DNA of 64,000 bases from Brassica napus (lineage: Eukaryota; Streptophyta; Magnoliopsida; Brassicales; Brassicaceae). Positions 33,743 through 45,619 of the stretch are shown here, piece by piece. A program made the translations under genes and the position numbers. Below the pieces are notes generated by a model. That model was not told the origin of the DNA, ran no database searches, and worked only from the letters and a program-made list of their open reading frames with translations. The stretch spans positions 33,849,473-33,913,472 of the forward strand of contig NC_063449.1 of assembly GCF_020379485.1 (NCBI RefSeq), read 5' to 3'. The number at the start of each line of letters is the position of its first letter. The stretch's first letter is position 1.

Positions 33743-34177
33743 ATGGTTAGTTAATTTGTGAGGAGGGTAGTATAAAAATCATATACATATAGTTTACACA
33801 TTCAGAACCAGTATTGGTTATATATAAAAAGTTCTTCAAAGTTTTAATTGTAATTTCATTACTTGCAGGAAGAAGTGAGATTCCAGTTTAATTCTGATTG
33901 TCAAAAAGCCAGGAAGAAAGCTCTAGATTATATCTTTGATTACAAAGGTACACTAACACAATTTAATGATTAAGTTTAAGCCAAAATATTGACACATTAA
34001 TGTATCCTAATGAATTTCTCATTTTGTTAATTAGGAGTTAAATCTGTAGAATTAGAAAACAGCATACTTATCGTGCAAGGAGAAGGACTAAATGAGGAAG
34101 AAATGAAGAGAAAGATGGATAAGATTCTTCTTTCACCCAAAACGGGATTTCTATCGTGTTTAACTCCTAAAAAATGA
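33743..34177 (+). CDS. Small HMA-like protein without CxxC
   Basis: Three exons with canonical GT/AG borders and matching phases: 33743-33745 (ATG only), 33869-33947 and 34035-34177, giving 74 residues. The product reads MEEVRFQFNSDCQKARKKAL, then YKGVKSVELENSILIVQGEG, then LNEEEMKRKMDKIL, the beta-alpha-beta-beta-alpha order of heavy-metal-associated (HMA/ATX1-like) domains. The metal-binding CxxC is missing; only one cysteine (NSDC) remains. The C-terminus CLTPKK is not a CaaX prenylation box, so this is not a classic HIPP. TATATAAA at about 33645 is a plausible promoter, roughly 98 bp upstream. Plant genomes carry families of such non-metal-binding HMA-like proteins, often with interaction roles; function here is unknown. 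The 3-nt coding exon is unusual but typical of this family, where an intron often follows the first codons. Confidence 0.72.
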
Positions 34178-34671
34178 TATGATCTTCGTCTTTTAAAATA
34201 AATATTTGAATTTAAATTATAATCTTCTTATTTATGGCTTCATGTTCTATAAAAGTCCAAGTTGTTTTAGTCTACTAGTATAATATTTCTGTATACTAAT
34301 TTTCTTATTTAACATTATATAAAACATATTGAGAGAAATCTAAAGATAAGAGATGGAAAACTTGTTATTTTTGTGTATGGTCAAATTAAATTTTTGTTTT
34401 AATAGTAAAACTAGTTAACCTAAACATCTCACCACATGAAGTACTAATAATGGAACCAAATTTACAATGTTGAGAGATAAAGACAACATGAAGTTTCTTC
34501 TTAAATCTTCTTCAAATTTTATTGAAACATGTTCAGTTCAAAGATTATGCCTTAACAACAATAACCCCACAAAAACAAAGAAGAAAGACAAAACAAAAGT
34601 GTTTAAAATAACATGTAAGAACCCCTAAATAAAGAAGTCAACAACTTTTGAAATGGGCTCTCAAGTTTTCA

Positions 34672-35955
34672 TCAACATCCCATAACAGCACAATTATACA
34701 CAAAGCTTTCTGATGGCTTTGAAGCAAGAACTCTCCAATGCAGCGCCTCACCTTCCCTTGGGACACAAGCATTGATCTCTATGAACCCTCCACCAAGTGC
34801 CCTAGGCCCTCCAACCACCACCAGCTGATCTCCACAGGCCCTAAACGCCATTCCCCAACCGTTCATCGAAGAAGCCCTCTCAGGCAAGCTCCCAACTCTA
34901 TTCCACACGTTACACCTTTTATCATACTTCCTCACCTCTTGCTGCGCATAGTTGGCTGCATAAAGCTCGTCCTTCACAACCGCCAGAAGCGGTGGCGCCC
35001 CTGACACCGCAGCTGCAGAGGAATCTCCTCCGCCTCCTCCCCCGTTGCTTCCCTGTAACATGTTAGGTATCACTGTCCATGTCCTCTTCTTCAGATCATA
35101 GACCTCACCACACATAAGCATCTTTGTGTTCCCCTCTCCGATACCTCCAAGAACATAAAAGTTCCCATCCATGAACACACTCGAGCACATCTTCCTCGCC
35201 TTGTTCATGCTTGGAATCACGGTCCATTCCCCAGTCTCCGAGTTATAAACCTCAGCAGAGTTCAGTATCTGCCCACGAGGGCCGCATCCTCCAGCTACAA
35301 CAGCGATCTCACCTAGACTCGCTGATCCAAACAAGCACCTAGGAGCATTCATTTGCATACCTGACGTCCACGTATTGGTCAAGATGCTGTACTTGTAAAT
35401 CACATGGGACAAGATCTCTTTACCGAAGACAAGAAGCTCTGTGCCGACAGCAAGAGATTCTTTGTCTGAGCTCTTGAAACATTCGTTGACTGTCATTTTG
35501 GGCACACGCAGCCATCTGTCTCCGTTTGGATCATAAGCTTCCCATTCCAAGAGCACGCATGAGAAGTATATCCAATGCTCAACAATGCCCTTTGCTCGTC
35601 TCAGCCTGTAGATCTCGCTGTTCTTGATGAGCGAGCGGAAGGTTCTGTTCGTTGAGGCGATGGAGCGGAAGTCGGATAAGGAGCAGTGTGCTAGGCAGTT
35701 GAGCAGAGCGTTTTGGTCAAGCGTAGTTACTGGTGGAATCTGTTGATCACCACCACCTTGCTGACTTTGGTTAGACCTCTGATAGGTTTCATCAACGCGT
35801 AGCATTTTGCTCCTGTAACTTCCTTCTGTATCATCCAACAAACGCTTCTTAAAGGAGAGCTGAAGCACGCAGTGTGCGTTGTATATCCATTTGCTCTCTT
35901 CCTCGCATGAAGAGGGTAAGTCCCTTGAGACCAGATAACTCGGAGCCTCCAACAT
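34672..35955 (-). CDS. F-box/kelch-repeat protein (At1g74510-like)
   Basis: Uninterrupted 427-codon frame starting MLEAPSYLVSRDLPSS. A degenerate F-box spans about residues 78-122 (LDQNALLNCLAHCSLSDFRS). Kelch blades follow at about 165-395, with GG doublets in AVVAGGCGPRG, FYVLGGIGEG and LVVVGGPRALGG and the paired Tyr/Trp positions (AEVYNSETGEWTVIPSM; GEVYDLKKRTWTVIPNM). Such proteins dock substrates on SCF E3 ubiquitin ligases; the target is unknown. A spliced 5' UTR is indicated: donor CAG/GTGAGC at 36368/36367 and acceptor TTAG at 35970-35968, 12 bp before the ATG. Length and order match the F-box/kelch gene I recall beside PRE3 in Arabidopsis. In contrast to the gene at 13.1-28.4 kb, it is intact. 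Confidence 0.93.
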   Translation of the reverse strand: MLEAPSYLVSRDLPSSCEEESKWIYNAHCVLQLSFKKRLLDDTEGSYRSKMLRVDETYQRSNQSQQGGGDQQIPPVTTLDQNALLNCLAHCSLSDFRSIASTNRTFRSLIKNSEIYRLRRAKGIVEHWIYFSCVLLEWEAYDPNGDRWLRVPKMTVNECFKSSDKESLAVGTELLVFGKEILSHVIYKYSILTNTWTSGMQMNAPRCLFGSASLGEIAVVAGGCGPRGQILNSAEVYNSETGEWTVIPSMNKARKMCSSVFMDGNFYVLGGIGEGNTKMLMCGEVYDLKKRTWTVIPNMLQGSNGGGGGGDSSAAAVSGAPPLLAVVKDELYAANYAQQEVRKYDKRCNVWNRVGSLPERASSMNGWGMAFRACGDQLVVVGGPRALGGGFIEINACVPREGEALHWRVLASKPSESFVYNCAVMGC

Positions 35956-35967
35956 GATGAGACGACG

Positions 35968-36367
35968 CTAAGAAAGACAATCAAAGAACCATCAATCTAA
36001 TCATCCAAGAAACAAAGAAAAGAGATGATTTATAATCTAATTAATCTTGTTTCTTTAAATCAATGATCCAATGAAAATTCATTTAACTGTAGAGATGATA
36101 GTAACGTTTGAGTGAGACCAGTAAGATGAAAAAGTACAGTTCTTGACCAGTGAAAGATTAGCTCTGACATCATCAGAAAAAAAAGGCAATCATTAACAAT
36201 CCACAAGACAAGATCTAAACCAAGCAATACGATCAGATCAGAAGCAATTCACCAATGGAATCAAAGAACAATCATTTCCTCGGATCTCGAATTCTAAAAC
36301 CCACTTACTAAATCTAAAAAAGATCTGAACTTTTACAAAGGGTCATCCACAAAAAATCAAAGCTCAC
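35968..36367 (-). other. 5'-UTR intron of the F-box/kelch gene
   Basis: 400-bp intron with GTGAGC donor and CTTTCTTAG acceptor. A further ATTTCAG acceptor at about 36418 suggests a second, more distal leader intron. Leader introns often raise expression in plants. Confidence 0.6.
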
Positions 36368-36949
36368 CTGAGAATAACCCTCCGTTTCGTCTTGCAATCA
36401 AAGTCGATTGAAGATCTGAAATATTCAGACAAAACCCCACTTTAGATCCGATGGTTTTCAACAAATCGAGCAGACACATAAAATAAGAAGAAAGAAAGAA
36501 TAAAAAAACAAACTTGTGTGGATGCAGCAGCTTCTGAGTGGCTAGGGATGATTTTCATTCATCATCTTTGTATTCACGGCCACATTTTAGCTGAATTGGT
36601 AGCTTATTTGAGCTGTGATTTACATTTTTATTTATTTTATTATATATAATTTTGGGGGTTATAAAAAGATGCACGAATGAACCAGTGGGGTGATTTCTAC
36701 AATATTAAATCAACAATAAAGCTGATGAATTTATATTCTTTACTACTTTTTCTATACCAAGATGACAAGGAGTAATGTGAATAAGGGTAGTTTCGGTATT
36801 TACGATAAAAGTTTGACGACGCCGTTGGTAGTGGGCGTTAACGGCGGATTGTTACACGTGTTTCTGCTTCGGACAACTAAAGCTCTTCCTTTTTGCTTTT
36901 TTCACGTCAATGTTTTGTTTTGGATTTTGTCCTAATCCTATTTTGTTTC

Positions 36950-36982
36950 CTCTTCTCTTCTCTTCTCTTCTCTTCTCTTCTA
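36950..36982. repeat. (TCTTC)n microsatellite
   Basis: Six or seven copies of a CTTCT pentamer, upstream of the F-box/kelch gene. Confidence 0.9.
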
Positions 36983-39068
36983 ACAATTAACATTTGGATA
37001 AACAAAAAGATATATATAAAAACTAGATTTTCTTAATTTTATCATGAAATCATCTCATTAACAGAAAATAATACTGATTGTTTTTATTTTTATACATATT
37101 ACTGAATTTGCAAAGAGAATCCCTATCACTTGACCAAAAAAAACAAAGCATAAATCTATATATATAAAATGTTTGGTTCTTCATAATTGATTTTGAGTTT
37201 CGGTCTTTTGGATTGGATTGAACCAATCAGGAGTTTGAGATCAGAATATGAAACCAACTTAGGTCTTACAGCCCATTTATGACCCTATCCTGCTAGCTCT
37301 TTTAACGGGCTGGATCTATTCTTAGGCTTTAGCCCGTTTATTATCTCATCAGTTTTGCCGTAATTTTCAAAACAATATTTAAATCAAGTGAAAAACAAAT
37401 CATGACTTCTTATTAGCTTGTAGACATCTCAATTAGACCGAAACCCGTAACCCGAGCCGTCCAACCCAAAAAATTGAGGTTGAGCTTAGTTTTATAAACC
37501 CAAAAAATTGAGCTTTTCGGGGTAAGTACATTTGGGCTTTGTGTATTTTGGGTCTAAACCCGTTTGGGATAGGGTCAGTCCAAATATCCGAAACTTTATA
37601 CTTTATCTTAAATATTATTGTACAATCAAAACCATTATTAGTATTGACATATTATTTTAATATTTTTGTCCAAATTCTAATAAAGCAAATATAAAATTTG
37701 TTAATGCACTTTTTTGTTTGATCATTTTTTTTTTAATTATACAGGGGTATTCTTGCACCACATAAGTGGTCCAGACTAGTCATGTGTTGCCACGTGTCCG
37801 TCTCATGTCCCTCACACTTATTGTTTGATCATTAGAAGTGTCACATTTTAAATTTTGCAAATGTATTTTCTTCTTTTATGTACAAAATGTTTTTTTTATT
37901 TCAAAATACAAAGTATGAAAAGTTTGTCATGTTTATCAGAAATTTTATTCTCTTATATATTTAGTTTTAATTTATATTTGATTATTTAAATCTTATTAGA
38001 TTTAGTTTGTTTATAATATGTTTTTTAAGCATACGAAAAATTAAAAAAAAAATTGATAAAGAAGAAAAGTTTAAACTCGCTTTATATTTTAAAATAAAAA
38101 GATGAAACTATTTTTTTATGAAAATTCACATGTATTAAAATGATGAATGTGACAATGACAAATTATTTTTCGAAAAATAAAAAAAAAAACACGAAAAATC
38201 CTATAGCCCTATAAAAGTCGGGCTGGACTTTGAATTCTAGGCCCAAATATTTTTGGACCAGGCCGGGCTGGACTCAAAATCAAGTTATTTTGTGGATTGG
38301 ATTTCACTTGACTGTCTACGGCTCCATTGCGTGTGCTCGGAATAGAAGTTTTGTATAAATGTATTGCCATGCTATTAAGTATTTTGATTTAAGTTCTTTT
38401 TTTTCTAAGAGGTGGAATGGGCTTCCCTCTTCGGGAGCCTGCGTCCCGGCGTTTTTGTGCAATAAACCCCTCCGGCCTACGGGTTTAGCAGGTTTGGACT
38501 AGACTGGACCAGCCCGAATTGACACCCCTGATGACGCACTACTAATAGGCAATAGTGCTTTAATTTATTTCCACTTAAATCTAAAGTCTAGAGATGCAGG
38601 TTGCAATAGCCTATATGTTGTTAACTGAGAATATTCTGCAAGGTATAGCATCTTTTCTGCTTTTTTATGTAGCAAAGAAAGATTATTATGCTATGTTATT
38701 TGACCTACCACTTAATTTTACTTCTGATGACTTGAGCTAGGACTACACCTCCATCTTCTAAACACCGCATTACTTTTGTAATAAATATGACCAATCCGCG
38801 ACAAAATCTTGTTTCTTTAACTAAAACGAACGAGACTATAGATTAAGTCACAATAAATATTTACCCCCACGAGTACATGGAACCCTGTGCAACTACTTTG
38901 CTTTAGGACTCTTTTTCTTTTGTCTCGTTACAATCATTTAAACATAATCGAGGAGATTAATTATTGATTAATGTAATCTAAAAAATTGCAAATTGTGAAA
39001 AGAAAGAACCTTAGACGATGGTGGACGTTGTCGATCATATTAATATTAAAATGATGGCAACTTGGGGT
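36983..39068. other. Intergenic, repeat-derived
   Basis: No gene. Contains CCCGAACCCG/GGGCTGGAC-rich stretches at about 37430-37590 and 38200-38530, with the second ending in GAATTGACACCCCTG, reminiscent of a hAT end (CAGGGGTGTCAATTC). The left partner near 37425 is too diverged and no 8-bp duplication is found. A GC-rich patch at 38411-38500 is unexplained. Confidence 0.4.
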
Positions 39069-39080
39069 TACCAAGTTGTA

Positions 39081-39311
39081 GACAGGAAACGTGTGGTCAA
39101 GTGGTAATTCGGGATTTCACCGCATTTTAGTTTCGTTACGAAACTAAGTCACATTTTCATGATCATCCTACACGGATATGGGTTACTGTATTTTAGCCCA
39201 TTTGAATATCCGGAAGAGGGTCTATCTGTGGGCTACACCTCTTACCTGAGGATTAGATATGTGTTTTTAATAGATCCGAATTTAACCTTCTTATTTTCAA
39301 AAAAAAAGAAA
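39081..39311 (+). mobile_element. SINE insertion, about 231 bp
   Basis: Flanked by a 12-bp direct repeat TACCAAGTTGTA (39069-39080 and 39312-39323) with an A-rich tail (39299-39308). An A-box-like TGGTCAAGTGG lies at 39094-39104, as in tRNA-derived SINEs; the B box is degenerate. Noncoding; depends on a LINE for mobility. Confidence 0.75.
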
Positions 39312-39334
39312 TACCAAGTTGTAACATAGAAAAC

Positions 39335-39551
39335 GAATCTGCATGACGTAGAGGGACCGAGATTTGATTTGTGTTGTTTAGATCAAACACATTAAAACCA
39401 GTAACCTACTGTCTTAATTTTGGTTGTTTATGATTTATGAATGAGAATCTGCATGACGTAGAGCGACCGCGTTTTGATTTGTGTTGTTTAGATCAAACAC
39501 ATTAAAACCAGTAACCTACTGTCTTAATTGTTTATTATGATTTATGAATGG
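39335..39551. repeat. 110-bp tandem duplication
   Basis: GAATCTGCATGACGTAGAG at 39335 recurs at 39445. The two units share most of their length, including GATCAAACACATTAAAACCA, with a few substitutions and an indel. Confidence 0.85.
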
Positions 39552-40229
39552 TGACCAATTAGAATGTCAAGAAGTGTAGCATTTAGGGGAAGTTATGAAT
39601 TACAACGCATGATACCATAACGTTCGTGAATACATAATGCTCAAAAACATAAATTAAATTTCGTGAACATTTAGAATATTTTTCGACACTCTCTTTTACA
39701 AAATGTGCATGCATTGAGTTTTGTAGCGTTTTTCACCTCGTTCGCCTGGCAGTTTTTGGGTAAATTCATTTGTTAGTTTTAAACGTTTACTCCAAATACA
39801 AGCCGAGAGAAAGTATAATTTTAGTATTTGGCGTTTTACATGTTATACAGCAATATGAAAACCTATTCCAACAATGTGAAAAAATTATCAAATATTTTCA
39901 TATAAACACAAACATAAACACATAAATTACGTTTGGAAGCAGTCTAGACTTTATTTTCGGTCAATTTTTTTACATTTTTAAGTTTTACAAATCAGCATAA
40001 TCGTTTCTAATACATGATTCTTCATTCTATTCACATATATGCTAATGATTTGTTTCGGTAGAGCACATATATATTCATGTCAAATAACTGAATCACTATA
40101 TGGCTATATGCTAGACACCTAGTCTTAGAGTTTTTTCCTAGTTTTAGAGTTATTACGGAATTAACACGACTAGTCTTATATTATATATTTTTTTTGCTAA
40201 ATATAAGATGTTATAACTAAATATTTAAA

Positions 40230-40972
40230 AAGGCTAGCCGTCAAGAGAAAAAGTGAGAGATTTTTTTTAGTTTCAAGCCGATGGCCGGAGGCTTCTATAG
40301 CTCCAACATCGGCGTTTAATTCACTTTGCTTTTTTTTCTTTGGTTTGTTTTACTTTCTATCACTTGATTTGTTTGATTGTCAATTTATTTTAAATCTGAC
40401 AAAGTTTTTTATTGTTCTTTTATATGTTTCTTCCAATGGATTTAGTAAGACAAAAACTTCGGTTCAATTGAACCGTTTAGAAAAGGTAATTGACAGATTT
40501 ACTGCGGATGGTGACGACGGGTCTTACCGGCTTCAATCGTTGATGGTTCTTCATTTGATGGTGATTGAATTCTTGTTGCAAACTATGGTTACTTCGAAAG
40601 GCATCACAAAATTCTATGGAATTGTAATCTCTTGGACTCTGTTATTTTCAATAGAGCAATATAAAAATTTGTCTCGTCTCTGTGAGTCCTACTGGAGTAT
40701 TAAAAAGAGAGTGGCAGTCGTTCCCAATTCAGTTTGAAACGTGGTGGTTTTGGATTAATATGAAGATTATCTCCCTTGAGATTCAACTATTCCAAAAGCA
40801 AATATAGAGCTTTCATATGAAAAATCTTTAGTCATTCACACGCAAGATAGATTTTTGTTAGTTTACTTTCGATCCCTACTGGTGTATCATTTTTCTATAT
40901 TTGTTTGGCTAATTCTCATTGTTTAGAATTTTTTGCCTATAAGGCTTAATAATACAATCGACAAAAAAATGG
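40230..40972 (+). mobile_element. Candidate retroposed element with poly(A)
   Basis: A plus-strand unit that opens with AGCCGATGGCCGGAGGCTTC and ends in AATACAATCGACAAAAAAA. The ORF 40345-40737 (130 codons, LEKVIDRFTADGDDGSYRLQ) has no known domain. An end in A7 suggests a retroelement, but I could not confirm a target duplication. Confidence 0.35.
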
Positions 40973-40977
40973 TAAAT

Positions 40978-42225
40978 CTCATTAATGAAAATGAAAGTTT
41001 GGTTACAAGATTAATTGAAACCACAATCTGAAATAGTTGATAGTGACCGCGAAAAAAAAAACCACTAGGATACATAAGGATTAATTCCAAGCTTCAAACA
41101 CACAAAACTTGAAAGTAATAGACAGAAGATCAAGCAGAATAACAGTATAATCACCCTATTCAAAGCGCTTCTTACCGTACCTGAAACTAACCAGATGAAA
41201 CAAGAGAATGTCTAGAGAAAGTTTGGTCGAGAACTCACCAAAGTAGCTCCGAGCAGGCATCAACGGAAGCACCTGGCTTACGCCCCGGAGCCTCGCTGGA
41301 GGAGGGCCTCGACCAACAAATCCTAGCAATCTCGACGGAGAGACAAAAGTTCAGTCGTATCAACACTGCTTACGCGGAAGCTCGAGTTACGGGCAAGCAT
41401 AGGCGGTACAACAGGCTCCAACACCACCCACACGACACATAAGATACAGCATAAACCCGAAGGAACACTAAGTCAACTCGTCGGAGCTATGAACACTAGG
41501 GCATGAAGCACAGAAGGAGGCATAACGCGTCTTGAAAACAGGCAGCCTAGAAACGATAGAGAACTCCGCCTAAGAGCAAGTGAGTCACCACATCGGGTTG
41601 TCCTCAAACCCTCGCAGACGACGTCGGTAGCAAAGAGGAGGAGACGAACACATCACCGAAGGAAGCCATGGTTGTTGTGTCTTGAACTAAGTGAGAGGTC
41701 CCCAACGAGCTATTCAGTCTCGTCGCTTCGTCTCAGACCATGGGAACTAGACGGGGAAGCTCTAAGAGTTGCGACCAAAGCAGGAGATAGGGGAGAGCAG
41801 AGGAGGCTGAAGACCGGGAGAGAAGAGGCAGAGACGCACTTCAAACCGGTGAGCCTCCGCGCCGGAACTGACCCAGAACCAGCACAAGACAAACCCTAGA
41901 TTTACCCAATCGACGGCGCCTCCTGCAAACAAACAGACTGCCACAACCTCGCTCTCTCTCCACAGCCACTAGGTACACAACCAGTCATCAATTTGGTCAC
42001 TGGATCTGGCCACAATCCAGCAAGAACCAGAGGAGGAAGAGCAAGGAAGAAGTGAGAAGCCCTTAGTATAACAGGGAAAGGAATTCGATCAGCGGGGAGA
42101 TTAGGGGTGGCGGACCAACGGGAATCGACCCACCGCCGACCACCAGAAGGAATCGGAGGAGAAGGGCCGAGGAGGAGAGGCTTGGGCGGAGAGAAGAACG
42201 AGAGAGAAATTGCCTCTATTTAGGC
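40978..42225 (-). other. GC-rich noncoding tract, possible Sadhu-like or LINE leader sequence
   Basis: A sharp island of higher GC in AT-rich surroundings, best read on the minus strand (pyrimidine-rich start CTCTCCGCCCAAGCCTC, 3' end CATTAATGAGATTTACC). Stops occur in all frames; the ORFs at 41672-41899 and 41710-41944 are not conserved-looking. Length and lack of coding capacity recall Sadhu-type noncoding retroposons of Brassicaceae, but the assignment is weak. Confidence 0.35.
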
Positions 42226-43781
42226 GGAGAGTAAAATATATATATACTTTAGTTATTAATTATTAATTACTGCAAAGCACAATACTTATATACTGAAGTA
42301 GCATAGAGAGATCACTATTTAGGCAGCTACATATAAGCAAATAACAGTTTCAACTCTCCGCTCTATCGGATTTGACAGAGAGAAAAAAAAAACACATCTT
42401 ATCAAATTTAGTACCGCTAGATTGTGAACTGAGTCACTGACGCTTTTGTTAAGTATGTCATGATATTGTAACCCATGATTTACGATTGGTTAATTCAGAA
42501 ACACAAACTCCACTAATACTAAAGCACACACACAATTCCTAGAATACAAGATGTCATATTGAAATTCCTTCTCTATATGATGAAAGTGTCTTGTTTTGTT
42601 TTGCCTTCTTCGTCGTAAACGCATTGGAAAAAAAAAATGATTTTGTTGGTTGATTAACTCCATGTGCAAATTCAGAGTAGATAGGCTTTTGGGACTCATC
42701 CTAAGTCATAAACTTATAATTAACCGCATCCTATAAATGGAGTCTGCCAGTTCTTTTGCATAACAAGGAGTTTGCTGGTTGCCCTTTTCAACCTTCAAAC
42801 TATTCGCCACATTACAGTACAGTTTTTATTATTGATCGACAAATAGTATTAAGCAAAAGAAAACAGTACAGAGTATAAAATATGCTGTTAGATGATAATT
42901 GTTATGTTTAAAAATGGTTTACTTTAATAATATGGTTCGAGTACGAGCAAATATATATAGCTGGATCACGTTTTTGTAACAATACTATACGATTAAGCTT
43001 GTTTTGGTCGGTGTCAAAGAGCAGATACAGGACACCCGAGCTTAGTTAAGAGTTAAATGCAGATCAAATCATATTTACCATTTAAGCATCTTTGCATTCA
43101 GAATATGAGATTCAAAATTTCTGACAAAAGTCTTACTTAAATTATATATATTGTAGTAAGAAAAACATATTTTCTAAACTAAGGACATAAAATAATTTAA
43201 TTTGTTGGTTCTAACTAGCATGTATTAAATCATATTTTATATTAAATTTATACATATATATATTTATTTTATAATTTAAAAAATCATTAGTTTAGGAAAT
43301 GTTGATTTAATTTATATTTTACTACAGATGAAAATTTTATTTAAGAGAAAACAATAAAATGTTCTGATTACTTAATTAGAAACATCGACGAATAATTTTA
43401 TAACCAAAATAATTTCTATGTACTATAAAAATATTTTTAAAAAATTTGATAATCTGAAGATGTCTGCCGAGCCGTGGTCCAACTACATTTTTTTAGATTT
43501 GTCTATAAACGTTAGATAGACCCAGTTTTGCTGTAGAAATAGAATATTCATACCGTCTGAGCACATAAACAAATATGTGAGATACTAGATTTTTAATTCA
43601 AAGTGTTTAGAACCTCTCCAAATCCGTCATTTTTTTTCTGGAGTTAGTTCCCATCAATAATTTAGAGGTATTAATATAGTTTCCACCAAAAAAAAAAAAA
43701 CTTTTATAACTATATCTATTGTCTATATAACCAAATCTGTCAGAAACAACAAAATGTCGAAATACAATAAAAATTAATGGA

Positions 43782-43829
<48 letters not shown>

Positions 43830-43985
43830 TATTATAAAACATATAAATTATACTCAATTCAATATCATGCATTAATTTCTTGTCTAACGTAAAAAACGAG
43901 GGAACAAGACGAACCTAAACAAGCGTTAAAACGAAAAAATCAAAAAAGATTTTAAGTTTTTAACTAAAAAGAAAGATTGCGCAAG
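42226..43985. other. AT-rich intergenic DNA with (AT)n run
   Basis: No gene. A pure (AT)n microsatellite occupies about 43785-43826. The ORF 42490-42699 (minus) has no domain. Confidence 0.5.
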
Positions 43986-44171
43986 CAGGGCCGGTCCTGA
44001 GCAAATCCGTATGAAACATTTGCCTAGGACCCCCAAATTTTTTGAAAAAAACTACATAAACATAAGTCTCTAAATTTTTTTAAAAAGCTCCCGAATTTTC
44101 TTAAATTTTTTTTTCAATGAAATCTTTACGAATATCGCCTAAGGCCCCCCGAAATCTCGGGGCCGGCCCTG
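43986..44171. mobile_element. hAT MITE, 186 bp
   Basis: Inverted ends CAGGGCCGGTCCTGAG and CAGGGCCGGCCCCGAG, flanked by 8-bp repeats TGCGCAAG (43978-43985) and TGTGCAAG (44172-44179), seven of eight identical. Noncoding. A relic with similar ends lies in intron 2 of the kinase gene. Confidence 0.9.
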
Positions 44172-44727
44172 TGTGCAAGAATGGAATGCTCGTGAAGTTA
44201 AGCTTAATCTTCGCTGTGAGTTAAAGATCATGTGCCCCGAGAGACACGCTGACCTCCATTTAACTCATCTGAGCTCTCTTTGTTTTATTTTTAAATATAA
44301 ACAGAAATCGATTTTTCTTTTTTTAATAAAAATGTACAATTAGATCTTCTCTCAAAAGTAGTCAGTTCTAAATATATTTAACTTTTCGTAGTCAATAAAT
44401 TTTGCGATTGATTACTTTGGTTGACCTTGTATATATATTTATACTCGTCTGCTATTTAATTCCTACTTAAAAAATTATCTTTAGATACTCAAAATTCTCT
44501 TATCATGTTCAATCCTAACACAATAAATATCATATTTGTTGGATGTTTTGATATAGAATAATCGAGAAGAGCTGTCAAAAAAAAAAGATAATCGAGAAGA
44601 TGTCTCTAATATCTTTTACTATCTTTCCTAATATACACATAAAATTTATTTTATTTTGAAAACAATAATACTATGAAAAAATTATAGAACTAAAATTAAT
44701 TTGCTACATAATTTTTAATAGTATATA

Positions 44728-44760
44728 CTAGATTGTTTATCCGCACATGCAGACATCATT
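44728..44760 (-). mobile_element. Possible Helitron 3' terminus (minus strand)
   Basis: Minus-strand CTGC-ATGT-GCGG hairpin, then ATAAACAAT, CTAG (44731-44728) and T. The hairpin is imperfect and no 5' end was found to the right. Confidence 0.4.
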
Positions 44761-44799
44761 TTTCGTATATGTTTTTTAGTAATACCAAATTTATTGATC

Positions 44800-45420
44800 A
44801 AAAGATTATTGCACATTTACAAAAATATGAGGGCAACAGATAACTTATGAAGAAAAGAATGAAACAATGTGAAAACTCATACTAAGTTAACTTCAAACAA
44901 TGGGATGATTCACGGCGTAGTGCAGTAAGAAGATAAGATTGCGGATCATCTTCTCAGTGCTTCTGCTGAGCTTATCTTCCGAAATCCAAGCTCCACCATG
45001 ACGTCTTAAATTGATTTCTCTCTAGATAGCATATAGCACAGTCTGGAAGGCCATCCTCATGAGAATTGTGTCAATATGAGACCGAGCTGGAATCATGAGT
45101 GCAGCAACCGTGTCATCCCAATCAGGTGTGATGACTTCTCCAATTAATCCTCATGTTGTGTTCATTCAGACGGTAAAAGAATAGGGGCACAAAAAAAACA
45201 AGTGGTCTCTAGTTTCATTTATCCTCCCACCGAGCATGCAGTCTTGATCCCCATGTTCTCATTCTGTCACCAGTTGATAAGCGAGTAAGAAAAGCAAGCT
45301 ATGCCATTAAGAAATGTCTAGGCACTATCGTTGTTTTGAAATAGTTCCAAGTATGAAGTGAAGAGAAACCGGGCTTTAATTCGTCATGATCGGTTTTCAC
45401 AGTACCATGTCAGCTCCCGA
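44800..45420 (-). pseudogene. LINE reverse-transcriptase zinc-binding (zf-RVT) relic
   Basis: Translation of the minus strand with several stops gives ETRDHLFFVCPYSFTV, then EVITPDWDDTVAALMIPARS and FQTVLYAI, and finally REINLRRHGGAW and IRNLIFLLHYA. This is the C-terminal cysteine/histidine region of plant LINE ORF2 proteins. No ORF of size survives. Confidence 0.75.
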
Positions 45421-45619
45421 GTGAGGATTAAGTGGTGGTGTAGCAGCAATTGATAAAATAAACCAAACATTATTTGATTTAAAAGTACACATTTGAATGA
45501 GTCACATGCACCTAATTTCGATATATGAACCATTTCGTGATAATTTCACTCTCAATTAAAGTAGTATATATTAAAATATCTAAATGTATAAAATTGAACA
45601 CATATTGAATATAGAGATA

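Noticed and set aside
37425..38532. Possible 1.1-kb hAT element (right end GACACCCCTG)
   Set aside because: The left end is too diverged and no 8-bp duplication is present.
40345..40737. 130-codon ORF as a host gene
   Set aside because: No domain, no introns or promoter, and it lies in an A-tailed repeat-like unit.
41672..41944. ORFs in the GC-rich island
   Set aside because: Opposite-strand overlapping frames with low-information composition, as expected of GC-rich noncoding DNA.
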